A DNA stretch of 64,000 nucleotides from Bathymodiolus brooksi. Its lineage: Eukaryota; Mollusca; Bivalvia; Mytilida; Modiolidae. The notes beneath the pieces are model-generated. The model had not been told where the DNA came from. It searched no databases and saw nothing but the letters and a program-made list of their open reading frames with translations. Location of the stretch: positions 57,260,203 to 57,324,202 of the forward strand of contig OY804586.1 in assembly GCA_963680875.1 (NCBI GenBank). Reading direction: 5' to 3'. Each line of letters starts with the position of its first letter. The first letter of the stretch is position 1. Made by a program: the position numbers and the translations under genes. This document shows, piece by piece, positions 50,097-63,300 of the stretch.

Positions 50097-53000
50097 ATGG
50101 CCGCCACCGCAATACATAGATTAACATTGGACCCTATGGGAAAATGTTCAAATGCCTTCTTCTCAGAAACTACAAATATGATTAAAGCCAAACTGTACAT
50201 GAATGTTCATTGGATGGTCCTCTACAAACTTTACGTTTTTTGTTCCGATATGAAATTCAAAATGGCGGCTACGGCAGGACTTAGTTTAACATTGGACCCT
50301 ATGGGAAAAATGTTTCAAAACGCTTCTTCTCTGAAACCACTTGGACAATTGAAACCAAACTGCCCAGGAATGATCATTGGAAGGTCCTCTACAAATTTTA
50401 TGTTTTTTATGTCGACCGGAAATCCAACATGGCCGCCACCGCAATACATAGATTAACATTGGACCCTATGGGAAAATGTTCAAATGCCTTCTTCTCAGAA
50501 ACTACAAATATGATTAAAGCCAAACTGTACATGAATGTTCATTGGATGGTCCTCTACATTTACGTTTTTTGTTCCGATATGAAATTCAAAATGGCGGCTA
50601 CAGCAGGACTTAGTTTAACATTGGACCCTATGGGAAAAATGTTTCAAAACGCTTCTTCTCTGAAACCACTTGGACAATTGAAACCAAACTGCCCAGGAAT
50701 GATCATTGGAAGGTCCTCTACAAATTTTTGTTTTTTATGTCGATCGGAAATCCAAGATGGCCGCCACCGCAATACATAGATTAACATTGGACCCTATGGA
50801 AAAATGTTCAAATGCCTTCTTCTCAGAAACTACAAATATGATTAAAGCCAAACTGTACATGAATGTTCATGGGATGGTCCTCTACAAACTTTACGTTTTT
50901 TGTTCCGATATGAAATTCAAAATGGCGGCTACGGCAGGACTTAGTTTAACATTGGACCCTATGGGAAAAATGTTTCAAAACGCTTCTTCTCTGAAACCAC
51001 TTGGACAGTTGAAACCAAACTGCCCATGAATGATCATTGGAAGGTCCTCTACAAATTTTATGTTTTTTATGTCGATCGGAAATCCAAGATGGCCGCCACC
51101 GCAATACATAGATTAACATTGGACCCTATGGGAAAATGTTCAAATGCCTTCTTCTCAGAAACTACAAATATGATTAAAGCCAAACTGTACATGAATGTTC
51201 ATTGGATGGTCCTCTACAAACTTTACGTTTTTTGTTCCGATATGAAATTCAAAATGGCGGCTACGGCAGGACTTAGTTTAACATTGGACCCTATGGGAAA
51301 AATGTTTCAAAACGCTTCTTCTCTGAAACCACTTGGACAATTGAAACCAAACTGCCCAGGAATGATCATTGGAAGGTCCTCTACAAATTTTATGTTTTTT
51401 ATGTCGACCGGAAATCCAACATGGCCGCCACCGCAATACATAGATTAACATTGGACCCTATGGGAAAATGTTCAAATGCCTTCTTCTCAGAAACTACAAA
51501 TATGATTAAAGCCAAACTGTACATGAATGTTCATTGGATGGTCCTCTACAAACTTTACGTTTTTTGTTCCGATATGAAATTCAAAATGGCGGCTACGGCA
51601 GGACTTAGTTTAACATTGGACCCTATGGGAAAAATGTTTCAAAACGCTTCTTCTCTGAAACCACTTGGACAGTTGAAACCAAACTGCCCATGAATGATCA
51701 TTGGAAGGTCCTCTACAAATTTTTTGTTTTTTATGTCGATCGGAAATCCAAGATGGCCGCCACCGCAATACATAGATTAACATTGGACCCTATAGGAAAA
51801 TGTTCAAATGCCTTCTTCTCAGAAACTACAAATATGATTAAAGCCAAACTGTACATGAATGTTCATTGGATGGTCCTCTACAAACTTTACGTTTTTTGTT
51901 CCGATATGAAATTCAAAATGGCGGCTACGGCAGGACTTAGTTTAACATTGGACCCTATGGGAAAAATGTTTCAAAACGCTTCTTCTCTGAAACCACTTGG
52001 ACAATTGAAACCAAACTGCCCAGGAATGATCATTGGAAGGTCCTCTACAAATTTTATGTTTTTTATGTCGACCGGAAATCCAACATGGCCGCCACCGCAA
52101 TACATAGATTAACATTGGACCCTATGGGAAAATGTTCAAATGCCTTCTTCTCAGAAACTACAAATATGATTAAAGCCAAACTGTACATGAATGTTCATTG
52201 GATGGTCCTCTACAAACTTTACGTTTTTTGTTCCGATATGAAATTCAAAATGGCGGCTACGGCAGGACTTAGTTTAACATTGGACCCTATGGGAAAAATG
52301 TTTCAAAACGCTTCTTCTCTGAAACCACTTGGACAATTGAAACCAAACTGCCCAGGAATGATCATTGGAAGGTCCTCTACAAATTTTTTGTTTTTTATGT
52401 CGACCGGAAATCCAACATGGCCGCCACCGCAATACATAGATTAACATTGGACCCTATGGGAAAATGTTCAAATGCCTTCTTCTCAGAAACTACAAATATG
52501 ATTAAAGCCAAACTGTACATGAATGTTCATTGGATGGTCCTCTACATTTACGTTTTTTGTTCCGATATGAAATTCAAAATGGCGGCTACAGCAGGACTTA
52601 GTTTAACATTGGACCCTATGGGAAAAATGTTTCAAAACGCTTCTTCTCTGAAACCACTTGGACAATTGAAACCAAACTGCCCAGGAATGATCATTGGAAG
52701 GTCCTCTACAAATTTTTTGTTTTTTATGTCGATCGGAAATCCAAGATGGCCGCCACCGCAATACATAGATTAACATTGGACCCTATGGGAAAATGTTCAA
52801 ATGCCTTCTTCTCAGAAACTACAAATATGATTAAAGCCAAACTGTACATGAATGTTCATTGGATGGTCCTCTACAAACTTTACGTTTTTTGTTCCGATAT
52901 GAAATTCAAAATGGCGGCTACGGCAGGACTTAGTTTAACATTGGACCCTATGGGAAAAATGTTTCAAAACGCTTCTTCTCTGAAACCACTTGGACAATTG

Positions 53001-56000
53001 AAACCAAACTGCCCAGGAATGATCACAAAATATATGTTTTTTATGTCGATCGGAAATCCAAGATGGCCACCACCGCAATACATAGATTAACATTGGACCC
53101 TATGGTAAAATGTGCAAATGCCTTCTTCTCAGAAACTACAAATATTATTAAAGCCAAACTGTACATGAATGTTCATTGGATGGTCCTCTACAAACTTTAA
53201 GTTTTTTGTTCCGATATGAAATTCAAAATTGCGGCTACTGCAGGACTTAGTTTAACATTGGACCCTATGGGAAAAATGTTTCAAAACGCTTCTTCTCTGA
53301 AACCACTTGGATAATTGAAACCAAACTGCCCAGGAATGATCATTGGAAGGTCCTCTACAAGGTGTGTGTTTTTTATGCCGATCGGATATCCAAGATGGCC
53401 ACCACCGCAGGACATAGATTAGCATTGGACCCTATGGGAAAATGTTCAAATGCCTTCTTCTCAGAAACTACAAATATGATTAAAGCCAAACTGTACATGA
53501 ATGTTCATTGGATGGTCCTCTACAAACTTTACGTTTTTTGTTCCGATATGAAATTCAAAATGGCGGCTACGGCAGGACTTAGTTTAACATTGGACCCTAT
53601 GGGAAAAATGTTTCAAAACGCTTCTTCTCTGAAACCACTTGGACAATTGAAACCAAACTGCCCAGGAATGATCATTGGAAGGTCCTCTACAAATTTTATG
53701 TTTTTTATGTCGACCGGAAATCCAACATGGCCGCCACCGCAATACATAGATTAACATTGGACCCTATGGGAAAATGTTCAAATGCCTTCTTCTCAGAAAC
53801 TACAAATATGATTAAAGCCAAACTGTACATGAATGTTCATTGGATGGTCCTCTACAAACTTTACGTTTTTTGTTCCGATATGAAATTCAAAATGGCGGCT
53901 ACGGCAGGACTTAGTTTAACATTGGACCCTATGGGAAAAATGTTTCAAAACGCTTCTTCTCTGAAACCACTTGGACAATTGAAACCAAACTGCCCAGGAA
54001 TGATCATTGGAAGGTCCTCTACAAATTTTATGTTTTTTATGTCGACCGGAAATCCAACATGGCCGCCACCGCAATACATAGATTAACATTGGACCCTATG
54101 GGAAAATGTTCAAATGCCTTCTTCTCAGAAACTACAAATATGATTAAAGCCAAACTGTACATGAATGTTCATTGGATGGTCCTCTACATTTACGTTTTTT
54201 GTTCCGATATGAAATTCAAAATGGCGGCTACAGCAGGACTTAGTTTAACATTGGACCCTATGGGAAAAATGTTTCAAAACGCTTCTTCTCTGAAACCACT
54301 TGGACAATTGAAACCAAACTGCCCAGGAATGATCATTGGAAGGTCCTCTACAAATTTTTGTTTTTTATGTCGATCGGAAATCCAAGATGGCCGCCACCGC
54401 AATACATAGATTAACATTGGACCCTATGGAAAAATGTTCAAATGCCTTCTTCTCAGAAACTACAAATATGATTAAAGCCAAACTGTACATGAATGTTCAT
54501 GGGATGGTCCTCTACAAACTTTACGTTTTTTGTTCCGATATGAAATTCAAAATGGCGGCTACGGCAGGACTTAGTTTAACATTGGACCCTATGGGAAAAA
54601 TGTTTCAAAACGCTTCTTCTCTGAAACCACTTGGACAGTTGAAACCAAACTGCCCATGAATGATCATTGGAAGGTCCTCTACAAATTTTATGTTTTTTAT
54701 GTCGATCGGAAATCCAAGATGGCCGCCACCGCAATACATAGATTAACATTGGACCCTATGGGAAAATGTTCAAATGCCTTCTTCTCAGAAACTACAAATA
54801 TGATTAAAGCCAAACTGTACATGAATGTTCATTGGATGGTCCTCTACAAACTTTACGTTTTTTGTTCCGATATGAAATTCAAAATGGCGGCTACGGCAGG
54901 ACTTAGTTTAACATTGGACCCTATGGGAAAAATGTTTCAAAACGCTTCTTCTCTGAAACCACTTGGACAATTGAAACCAAACTGCCCAGGAATGATCATT
55001 GGAAGGTCCTCTACAAATTATATGTTTTTTATGTCGACCGGAAATCCAACATGGCCGCCACCGCAATACATAGATTAACATTGGACCCTATGGGAAAATG
55101 TTCAAATGCCTTCTTCTCAGAAACTACAAATATGATTAAAGCCAAACTGTACATGAATGTTCATTGGATGGTCCTCTACAAACTTTACGTTTTTTGTTCC
55201 GATATGAAATTCAAAATGGCGGCTACGGCAGGACTTAGTTTAACATTGGACCCTATGGGAAAAATGTTTCAAAACGCTTCTTCTCTGAAACCACTTGGAC
55301 AGTTGAAACCAAACTGCCCATGAATGATCATTGGAAGGTCCTCTACAAATTTTTTGTTTTTTATGTCGATCGGAAATCCAAGATGGCCGCCACCGCAATA
55401 CATAGATTAACATTGGACCCTATAGGAAAATGTTCAAATGCCTTCTTCTCAGAAACTACAAATATGATTAAAGCCAAACTGTACATGAATGTTCATTGGA
55501 TGGTCCTCTACAAACTTTACGTTTTTTGTTCCGATATGAAATTCAAAATGGCGGCTACGGCAGGACTTAGTTTAACATTGGACCCTATGGGAAAAATGTT
55601 TCAAAACGCTTCTTCTCTGAAACCACTTGGACAATTGAAACCAAACTGCCCAGGAATGATCATTGGAAGGTCCTCTACAAATTTTATGTTTTTTATGTCG
55701 ACCGGAAATCCAACATGGCCGCCACCGCAATACATAGATTAACATTGGACCCTATGGGAAAATGTTCAAATGCCTTCTTCTCAGAAACTACAAATATGAT
55801 TAAAGCCAAACTGTACATGAATGTTCATTGGATGGTCCTCTACAAACTTTACGTTTTTTGTTCCGATATGAAATTCAAAATGGCGGCTACGGCAGGACTT
55901 AGTTTAACATTGGACCCTATGGGAAAAATGTTTCAAAACGCTTCTTCTCTGAAACCACTTGGACAATTGAAACCAAACTGCCCAGGAATGATCATTGGAA

Positions 56001-57356
56001 GGTCCTCTACAAATTTTATGTTTTTTATGTCGACCGGAAATCCAACATGGCCGCCACCGCAATACATAGATTAACATTGGACCCTATGGGAAAATGTTCA
56101 AATGCCTTCTTCTCAGAAACTACAAATATGATTAAAGCCAAACTGTACATGAATGTTCATTGGATGGTCCTCTACATTTACGTTTTTTGTTCCGATATGA
56201 AATTCAAAATGGCGGCTACAGCAGGACTTAGTTTAACATTGGACCCTATGGGAAAAATGTTTCAAAACGCTTCTTCTCTGAAACCACTTGGACAATTGAA
56301 ACCAAACTGCCCAGGAATGATCATTGGAAGGTCCTCTACAAATTTTTGTTTTTTATGTCGATCGGAAATCCAAGATGGCCGCCACCGCAATACATAGATT
56401 AACATTGGACCCTATGGAAAAATGTTCAAATGCCTTCTTCTCAGAAACTACAAATATGATTAAAGCCAAACTGTACATGAATGTTCATGGGATGGTCCTC
56501 TACAAACTTTACGTTTTTTGTTCCGATATGAAATTCAAAATGGCGGCTACGGCAGGACTTAGTTTAACATTGAACCCTATGGGAAAAATGTTTCAAAACG
56601 CTTCTTCTCTGAAACCACTTGGACAGTTGAAACCAAACTGCCCATGAATGATCATTGGAAGGTCCTCTACAAATTTTATGTTTTTTATGTCGATCGGAAA
56701 TCCAAGATGGCCGCCACCGCAATACATAGATTAACATTGGACCCTATGGGAAAATGTTCAAATGCCTTCTTCTCAGAAACTACAAATATGATTAAAGCCA
56801 AACTGTACATGAATGTTCATTGGATGGTCCTCTACAAACTTTACGTTTTTTGTTCCGATATGAAATTCAAAATGGCGGCTACGGCAGGACTTAGTTTAAC
56901 ATTGGACCCTATGGGAAAAATGTTTCAAAACGCTTCTTCTCTGAAACCACTTGGACAATTGAAACCAAACTGCCCAGGAATGATCATTGGAAGGTCCTCT
57001 ACAAATTTTATGTTTTTTATGTCGACCGGAAATCCAACATGGCCGCCACCGCAATACATAGATTAACATTGGACCCTATGGGAAAATGTTCAAATGCCTT
57101 CTTCTCAGAAACTACAAATATGATTAAAGCCAAACTGTACATGAATGTTCATTGGATGGTCCTCTACAAACTTTACGTTTTTTGTTCCGATATGAAATTC
57201 AAAATGGCGGCTACGGCAGGACTTAGTTTAACATTGGACCCTATGGGAAAAATGTTTCAAAACGCTTCTTCTCTGAAACCACTTGGACAATTGAAATCAA
57301 ACTGCCCAGGAATGATCATTGGAAGGTCCTCTACAAATTTTATGTTTTTTATGTCG
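50097..57356 (+). repeat. Higher-order tandem duplication of 3630 bp (11 satellite units)
   Basis: Units at 50097, 50429, 50706, 51026, 51421, 51690, 52085 and 52417 recur at 53727, 54059, 54336, 54656, 55051, 55320, 55715 and 56047. The rare ccctatagga change (Met to Ile in the open frame) is shared at about 51790 and 55420. Confidence 0.78.
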
Positions 57357-60300
57357 ACCGGAAATCCAACATGGCCGCCACCGCAATACATAGATTAACA
57401 TTGGACCCTATGGGAAAATGTTCAAATGCCTTCTTCTCAGAAACTACAAATATGATTAAAGCCAAACTGTACATGAATGTTCATTGGATGGTCCTCTACA
57501 AACTTTAAGTTTTTTGTTCCGATATGAAATTCAAAATTGCGGCTACGGCAGGACTTAGTTTAACATTGGACCCTATGGGAAAAATGTTTCAAAACGCTTC
57601 TTCTCTGAAACCACTTGGATAATTGAAACCAAACTGCCCAGGAATGATCATTGGAAGGTCCTCTACAAGGTGTGTGTTTTTTATGCCGATCGGATATCCA
57701 AGATGGCCACCACCGCAGGACATAGATTAGCATTGGACCCTATGGGAAAATGTTCAAATGCCTTCTTCTCAGAAACTACAAATATGATTAAAGCCAAACT
57801 GTACATGAATGTTCATTGGATGGTCCTCTACAAACTTTACGTTTTTTGTTCCAATATGAAATTCAAAATGGCGGCTACGGCAGGACTTAGTTTAACATTG
57901 GACCCTATGGGAAAAATGTTTCAAAACGCTTCTTCTCTGAAACCACTTGGACAATTGAAACCAAACTGCCCAGGAATGATCATTGGAAGGTCCTCTACAA
58001 ATTTTTGTTTTTTATGTCGATCGGAAATCCAAGATGGCCGCCACCGCAATACATAGATTAACATTGGACCCTATGGAAAAATGTTCAAATGCCTTCTTCT
58101 CAGAAACTACAAATATGATTAAAGCCAAACTGTACATGAATGTTCATGGGATGGTCCTCTACAAACTTTACGTTTTTTGTTCCGATATGAAATTCAAAAT
58201 GGCGGCTACGGCAGGACTTAGTTTAACATTGGACCCTATGGGAAAAATGTTTCAAAACGCTTCTTCTCTGAAACCACTTGGACAGTTGAAACCAAACTGC
58301 CCATGAATGATCATTGGAAGGTCCTCTACAAATTTTATGTTTTTTATGTCGATCGGAAATCCAAGATGGCCGCCACCGCAATACATAGATTAACATTGGA
58401 CCCTATGGGAAAATGTTCAAATGCCTTCTTCTCAGAAACTACAAATATGATTAAAGCCAAACTGTACATGAATGTTCATTGGATGGTCCTCTACAAACTT
58501 TACGTTTTTTGTTCCGATATGAAATTCAAAATGGCGGCTACGGCAGGACTTAGTTTAACATTGGACCCTATGGGAAAAATGTTTCAAAACGCTTCTTCTC
58601 TGAAACCACTTGGACAATTGAAACCAAACTGCCCAGGAATGATCATTGGAAGGTCCTCTACAAATTTTATGTTTTTTATGTCGACCGGAAATCCAACATG
58701 GCCGCCACCGCAATACATAGATTAACATTGGACCCTATGGGAAAATGTTCAAATGCCTTCTTCTCAGAAACTACAAATATGATTAAAGCCAAACTGTACA
58801 TGAATGTTCATTGGATGGTCCTCTACAAACTTTACGTTTTTTGTTCCGATATGAAATTCAAAATGGCGGCTACGGCAGGACTTAGTTTAACATTGGACCC
58901 TATGGGAAAAATGTTTCAAAACGCTTCTTCTCTGAAACCACTTGGACAATTGAAACCAAACTGCCCAGGAATGATCATTGGAAGGTCCTCTACAAATTTT
59001 ATGTTTTTTATGTCGACCGGAAATCCAACATGGCCCCCACCGCAATACATAGATTAACATTGGACCCTATGGGAAAATGTTCAAATGCCTTCTTCTCAGA
59101 AACTACAAATATGATTAAAGCCAAACTGTACATGAATGTTCATTGGATGGTCCTCTACAAACTTTACGTTTTTTGTTCCGATATGAAATTCAAAATGGCG
59201 GCTACGGCAGGACTTAGTTTAAAATTGGACCCTATGGGAAAAATGTTTCAAAACGCTTCTTCTCTGAAACCACTTGGACAATTGAAACCAAACTGCCCAG
59301 GAATGATCATTGGAAGGTCCTCTACAAATTTTATGTTTTTTATGTCGACCGGAAATCCAACATGGCCGCCACCGCAATACATAGATTAACATTGGACCCT
59401 ATGGGAAAATGTTCAAATGCCTTCTTCTCAGAAACTACAAATATGATTAAAGCCAAACTGTACATGAATGTTCATTGGATGGTCCTCTACAAACTTTACG
59501 TTTTTTGTTCCGATATGAAATTCAAAATGGCGGCTACGGCAGGACTTAGTTTAACATTGGACCCTATGGGAAAAATGTTTCAAAACGCTTCTTCTCTGAA
59601 ACCACTTGGACAATTGAAACCAAACTGCCCAGGAATGATCATTGGAAGGTCCTCTACAAATTTTATGTTTTTTATGTCGACCGGAAATCCAACATGGCCC
59701 CCACCGCAATACATAGATTAACATTGGACCCTATGGGAAAATGTTCAAATGCCTTCTTCTCAGAAACTACAAATATGATTAAAGCCAAACTGTACATGAA
59801 TGTTCATTGGATGGTCCTCTACAAACTTTACGTTTTTTGTTCCGATATGAAATTCAAAATGGCGGCTACGGCAGGACTTAGTTTAACATTGGACCCTATG
59901 GGAAAAATGTTTCAAAACGCTTCTTCTCTGAAACCACTTGGACAATTGATACCAAACTGCCCAGGAATGATCATTGGAAGGTCCTCTACAAATTTTATGT
60001 TTTTTATGTCGACCGGAAATCCAACATGGCCGCCACCGCAATACATAGATTAACATTGGACCCTATGGGAAAATGTTCAAATGCCTTCTTCTCAGAAACT
60101 ACAAATATGATTAAAGCCAAACTGTACATGAATGTTCATTGGATGGTCCTCTACAAACTTTACGTTTTTTGTTCCGATATGAAATTCAAAATGGCGGCTA
60201 CAGCAGGACTTAGTTTAACATTGGACCCTATGGGAAAAATGTTTCAAAACGCTTCTTCTCTGAAACCACTTGGACAATTGAAACCAAACTGCCCAGGAAT

Positions 60301-63300
60301 GATCATTGGAAGGTCCTCTAAAAATTTTTTGTTTTTTATGTCGATCGGAAATCCAAGATGGCCGCCACCGCAATACATAGATTAACATTGGACCCTAGGG
60401 GAAAATGTTCAAATGCCTTCTTCTCAGAAACTACAAATATGATTAAAGCCAAACTGTACATGAATGTTCATTGGATGGTCCTCTACAAACTTTACGTTTT
60501 TTGTTCCGATATGAAATTCAAAATGGCGGCTACGGCAGGACTTAGTTTAACATTGGACCCTATGGGAAAAATGTTTCAAAACGCTTCTTCTCTGAAACCA
60601 CTTGGACAATTGAAACCAAACTGCCCAGGAATGATCACAAAATATATGTTTTTTATGTCGATCGGAAATCCAAGATGGCCACCACCGCAATACATAGATT
60701 AACATTGGACCCTATGGGAAAATGTTCAAATGCCTTCTTCTCAGAAACTACAAATATGATTAAAGCCAAACTGTACATGAATGTTCATTGGATGGTCCTC
60801 TACAAACTTTACGTTTTTTGTTCTGATATGAAATTCAAAATTGCGGCTACGGCAGGACTTGTTTAACATTGGACCCTATGGGAAAAATGTTTCAAAACGC
60901 TTCTTCTCTGAAACCACTTGGACCATTGAAACCAAACTGCCCAGGAATGATCATTGGAAGGTCCTCTACAAATTTTTTTTTTATGTCGATCGGAAATCCA
61001 AGATGGCCGCCACCGCAATACATAGATTAACATTGGACCCTATGGAAAAATGTTGAAATGCCTTCTTCTCAGAAACTACAAATATGATTAAAGCCAAACT
61101 GTACATGAATGTTCATGGGATGGTCCTCTACAAACTTTACGTTTTTTGTTCCGATATGAAATTCAAAATGGCGGCTACGGCAGGACTTAGTTTAACATTG
61201 GACCCTATGGGAAAAATGTTTCAAAACGCTTCTTCTCTGAAACCACTTGGACAGTTGAAACCAAACTGCCCATGAATGATCATTGGAAGGTCCTCTACAA
61301 ATTTTATGTTTTTTATGTCGATCGGAAATCCAAGATGGCCGCCACCGCAATACATAGATTAACCTTGGACCCTATGGGAAAATGTTCAAATGCCTTCTTC
61401 TCAGAAACTACAAATATGATTAAAGCCAAACTGTACATGAATGTTCATTGGATGGTCCTCTACAAACTTTACGTTTTTTGTTCCGATATGAAATTCAAAA
61501 TGGCGGCTACGGCAGGACTTAGTTTAACATTGGACCCTATGGGAAAAATGTTTCAAAACGCTTCTTCTCTGAAACCACTTGGACAATTGAAACCAAACTG
61601 CCCAGGAATGATCATTGGAAGGTCCTCTACAAATTTTATGTTTTTTATGTCGACCGGAAATCCAACATGGCCGCCACCGCAATACATAGATTAACATTGG
61701 ACCCTATGGGAAAATGTTCAAATGCCTTCTTCTCATAAACTACAAATATGATTAAAGCCAAACTGTACATGAATGTTCATTGGATGGTCCTCTACAAACT
61801 TTACGTTTTTTGTTCCGATATGAAATTCAAAATGGCGGCTACGGCAGGACTTAGTTTAACATTGGACCCTATGGGAAAAATGTTTCAAAACGCTTCTTCT
61901 CTGAAACCACTTGGACAATTGAAACCAAACTGCCCAGGAATGATCATTGGAAGGTCCTCTACAAATTTTATGTTTTTTATGTCGACCGGAAATCCAACAT
62001 GGCCGCCACCGCAATACATAGATTAACATTGGACCCTATGGGAAAATGTTCAAATGCCTTCTTCTCAGAAACTACAAATATTATTAAAGCCAAACTGTAC
62101 ATGAATGTTCATTGGATGGTCCTCTACAAACTTTACGTTTTTTGTTCCGATATGAAATTCAAAATGGCGGCTACGGCAGGACTTAGTTTAACATTGGACC
62201 CTATGGGAAAAATGTTTCAAAACGCTTCTTCTCTGAAACCACTTGGACAATTGAAACCAAACTGCCCAGGAATGATCATTGGAAGGTCCTCTACAGAATG
62301 TTTGTTTTATATGCCGATCGAAATCCAAGATGGCCGCCACTGCAATACATAGATTAACATTGAACCCTATGGGAAAATGTTCAAATGCCTTCTTCTCAGA
62401 AACTACAAATATGATTAAAGCCAAACTGTGCATGAATGTTCATTGGATGGTCCTCTACAAACTTTATGTTTTTTGTTCCGATATGAAATTCAAAATGGCA
62501 GCTACGGCAGGACTTAGTTTAACATTGGACCCTATGGGGAAAAGGTTTCAAAACGCTTCTTCTCTGAAACCACTTGGACAATTGAAACCAAACTGCCCAG
62601 GAATGATCATTGGAAGGTCCTCTACAGACTGTTTGTTTTATATGCCGATCGGAAATCCAAGATGGCCGCCACTGCAATACATAGATTAACATTGAACCCT
62701 ATGGGAAAATGTTCAAATGCCTTCTTCTCAGAAACTACAAATATTATTAAAGCCAAACTGTACATGAATGTTCATTGGATGGTCCTCTACAAACTTTACG
62801 TTTTTTGTTCCGATATGAAATTCAAAATGGCGGCTACGGCAGGACTTAGTTTAACATTGGACCCTATGGGAAAAATGTTTCAAAATGCTTCTTCTCTGAA
62901 ACCACTAGGACAGTTGAAACCAAACTGCACAGGAATGATCATTGGAAGGTCCTCTACAAATTTTATGTTTTTTATGCCGATCGGAAATCCAAGATGGCCG
63001 CCACCGCAATACATAGACTAACATTGGACCCTATGGTAAAATGTTCAAATGCCTTCTTCTCAGAAACTACAAATATTATTAAAGCCAAACTGTACATGAA
63101 TGTTCATTGGATGGTCCTCTACAAACTTTACGTTTTTTGTTCCGATATGAAATTCAAAATGGCGGCTACGGCAGGACTTAGTTTAACATTGGACCCTATG
63201 GGGAAAATGTTTCAAAATGCTTCTTCTCTGAAACCACTAGGACAGTTGAAACCAAACTGCACAGGAATGATCATTGGAAGGTCCTCTACAAATTGTATGT

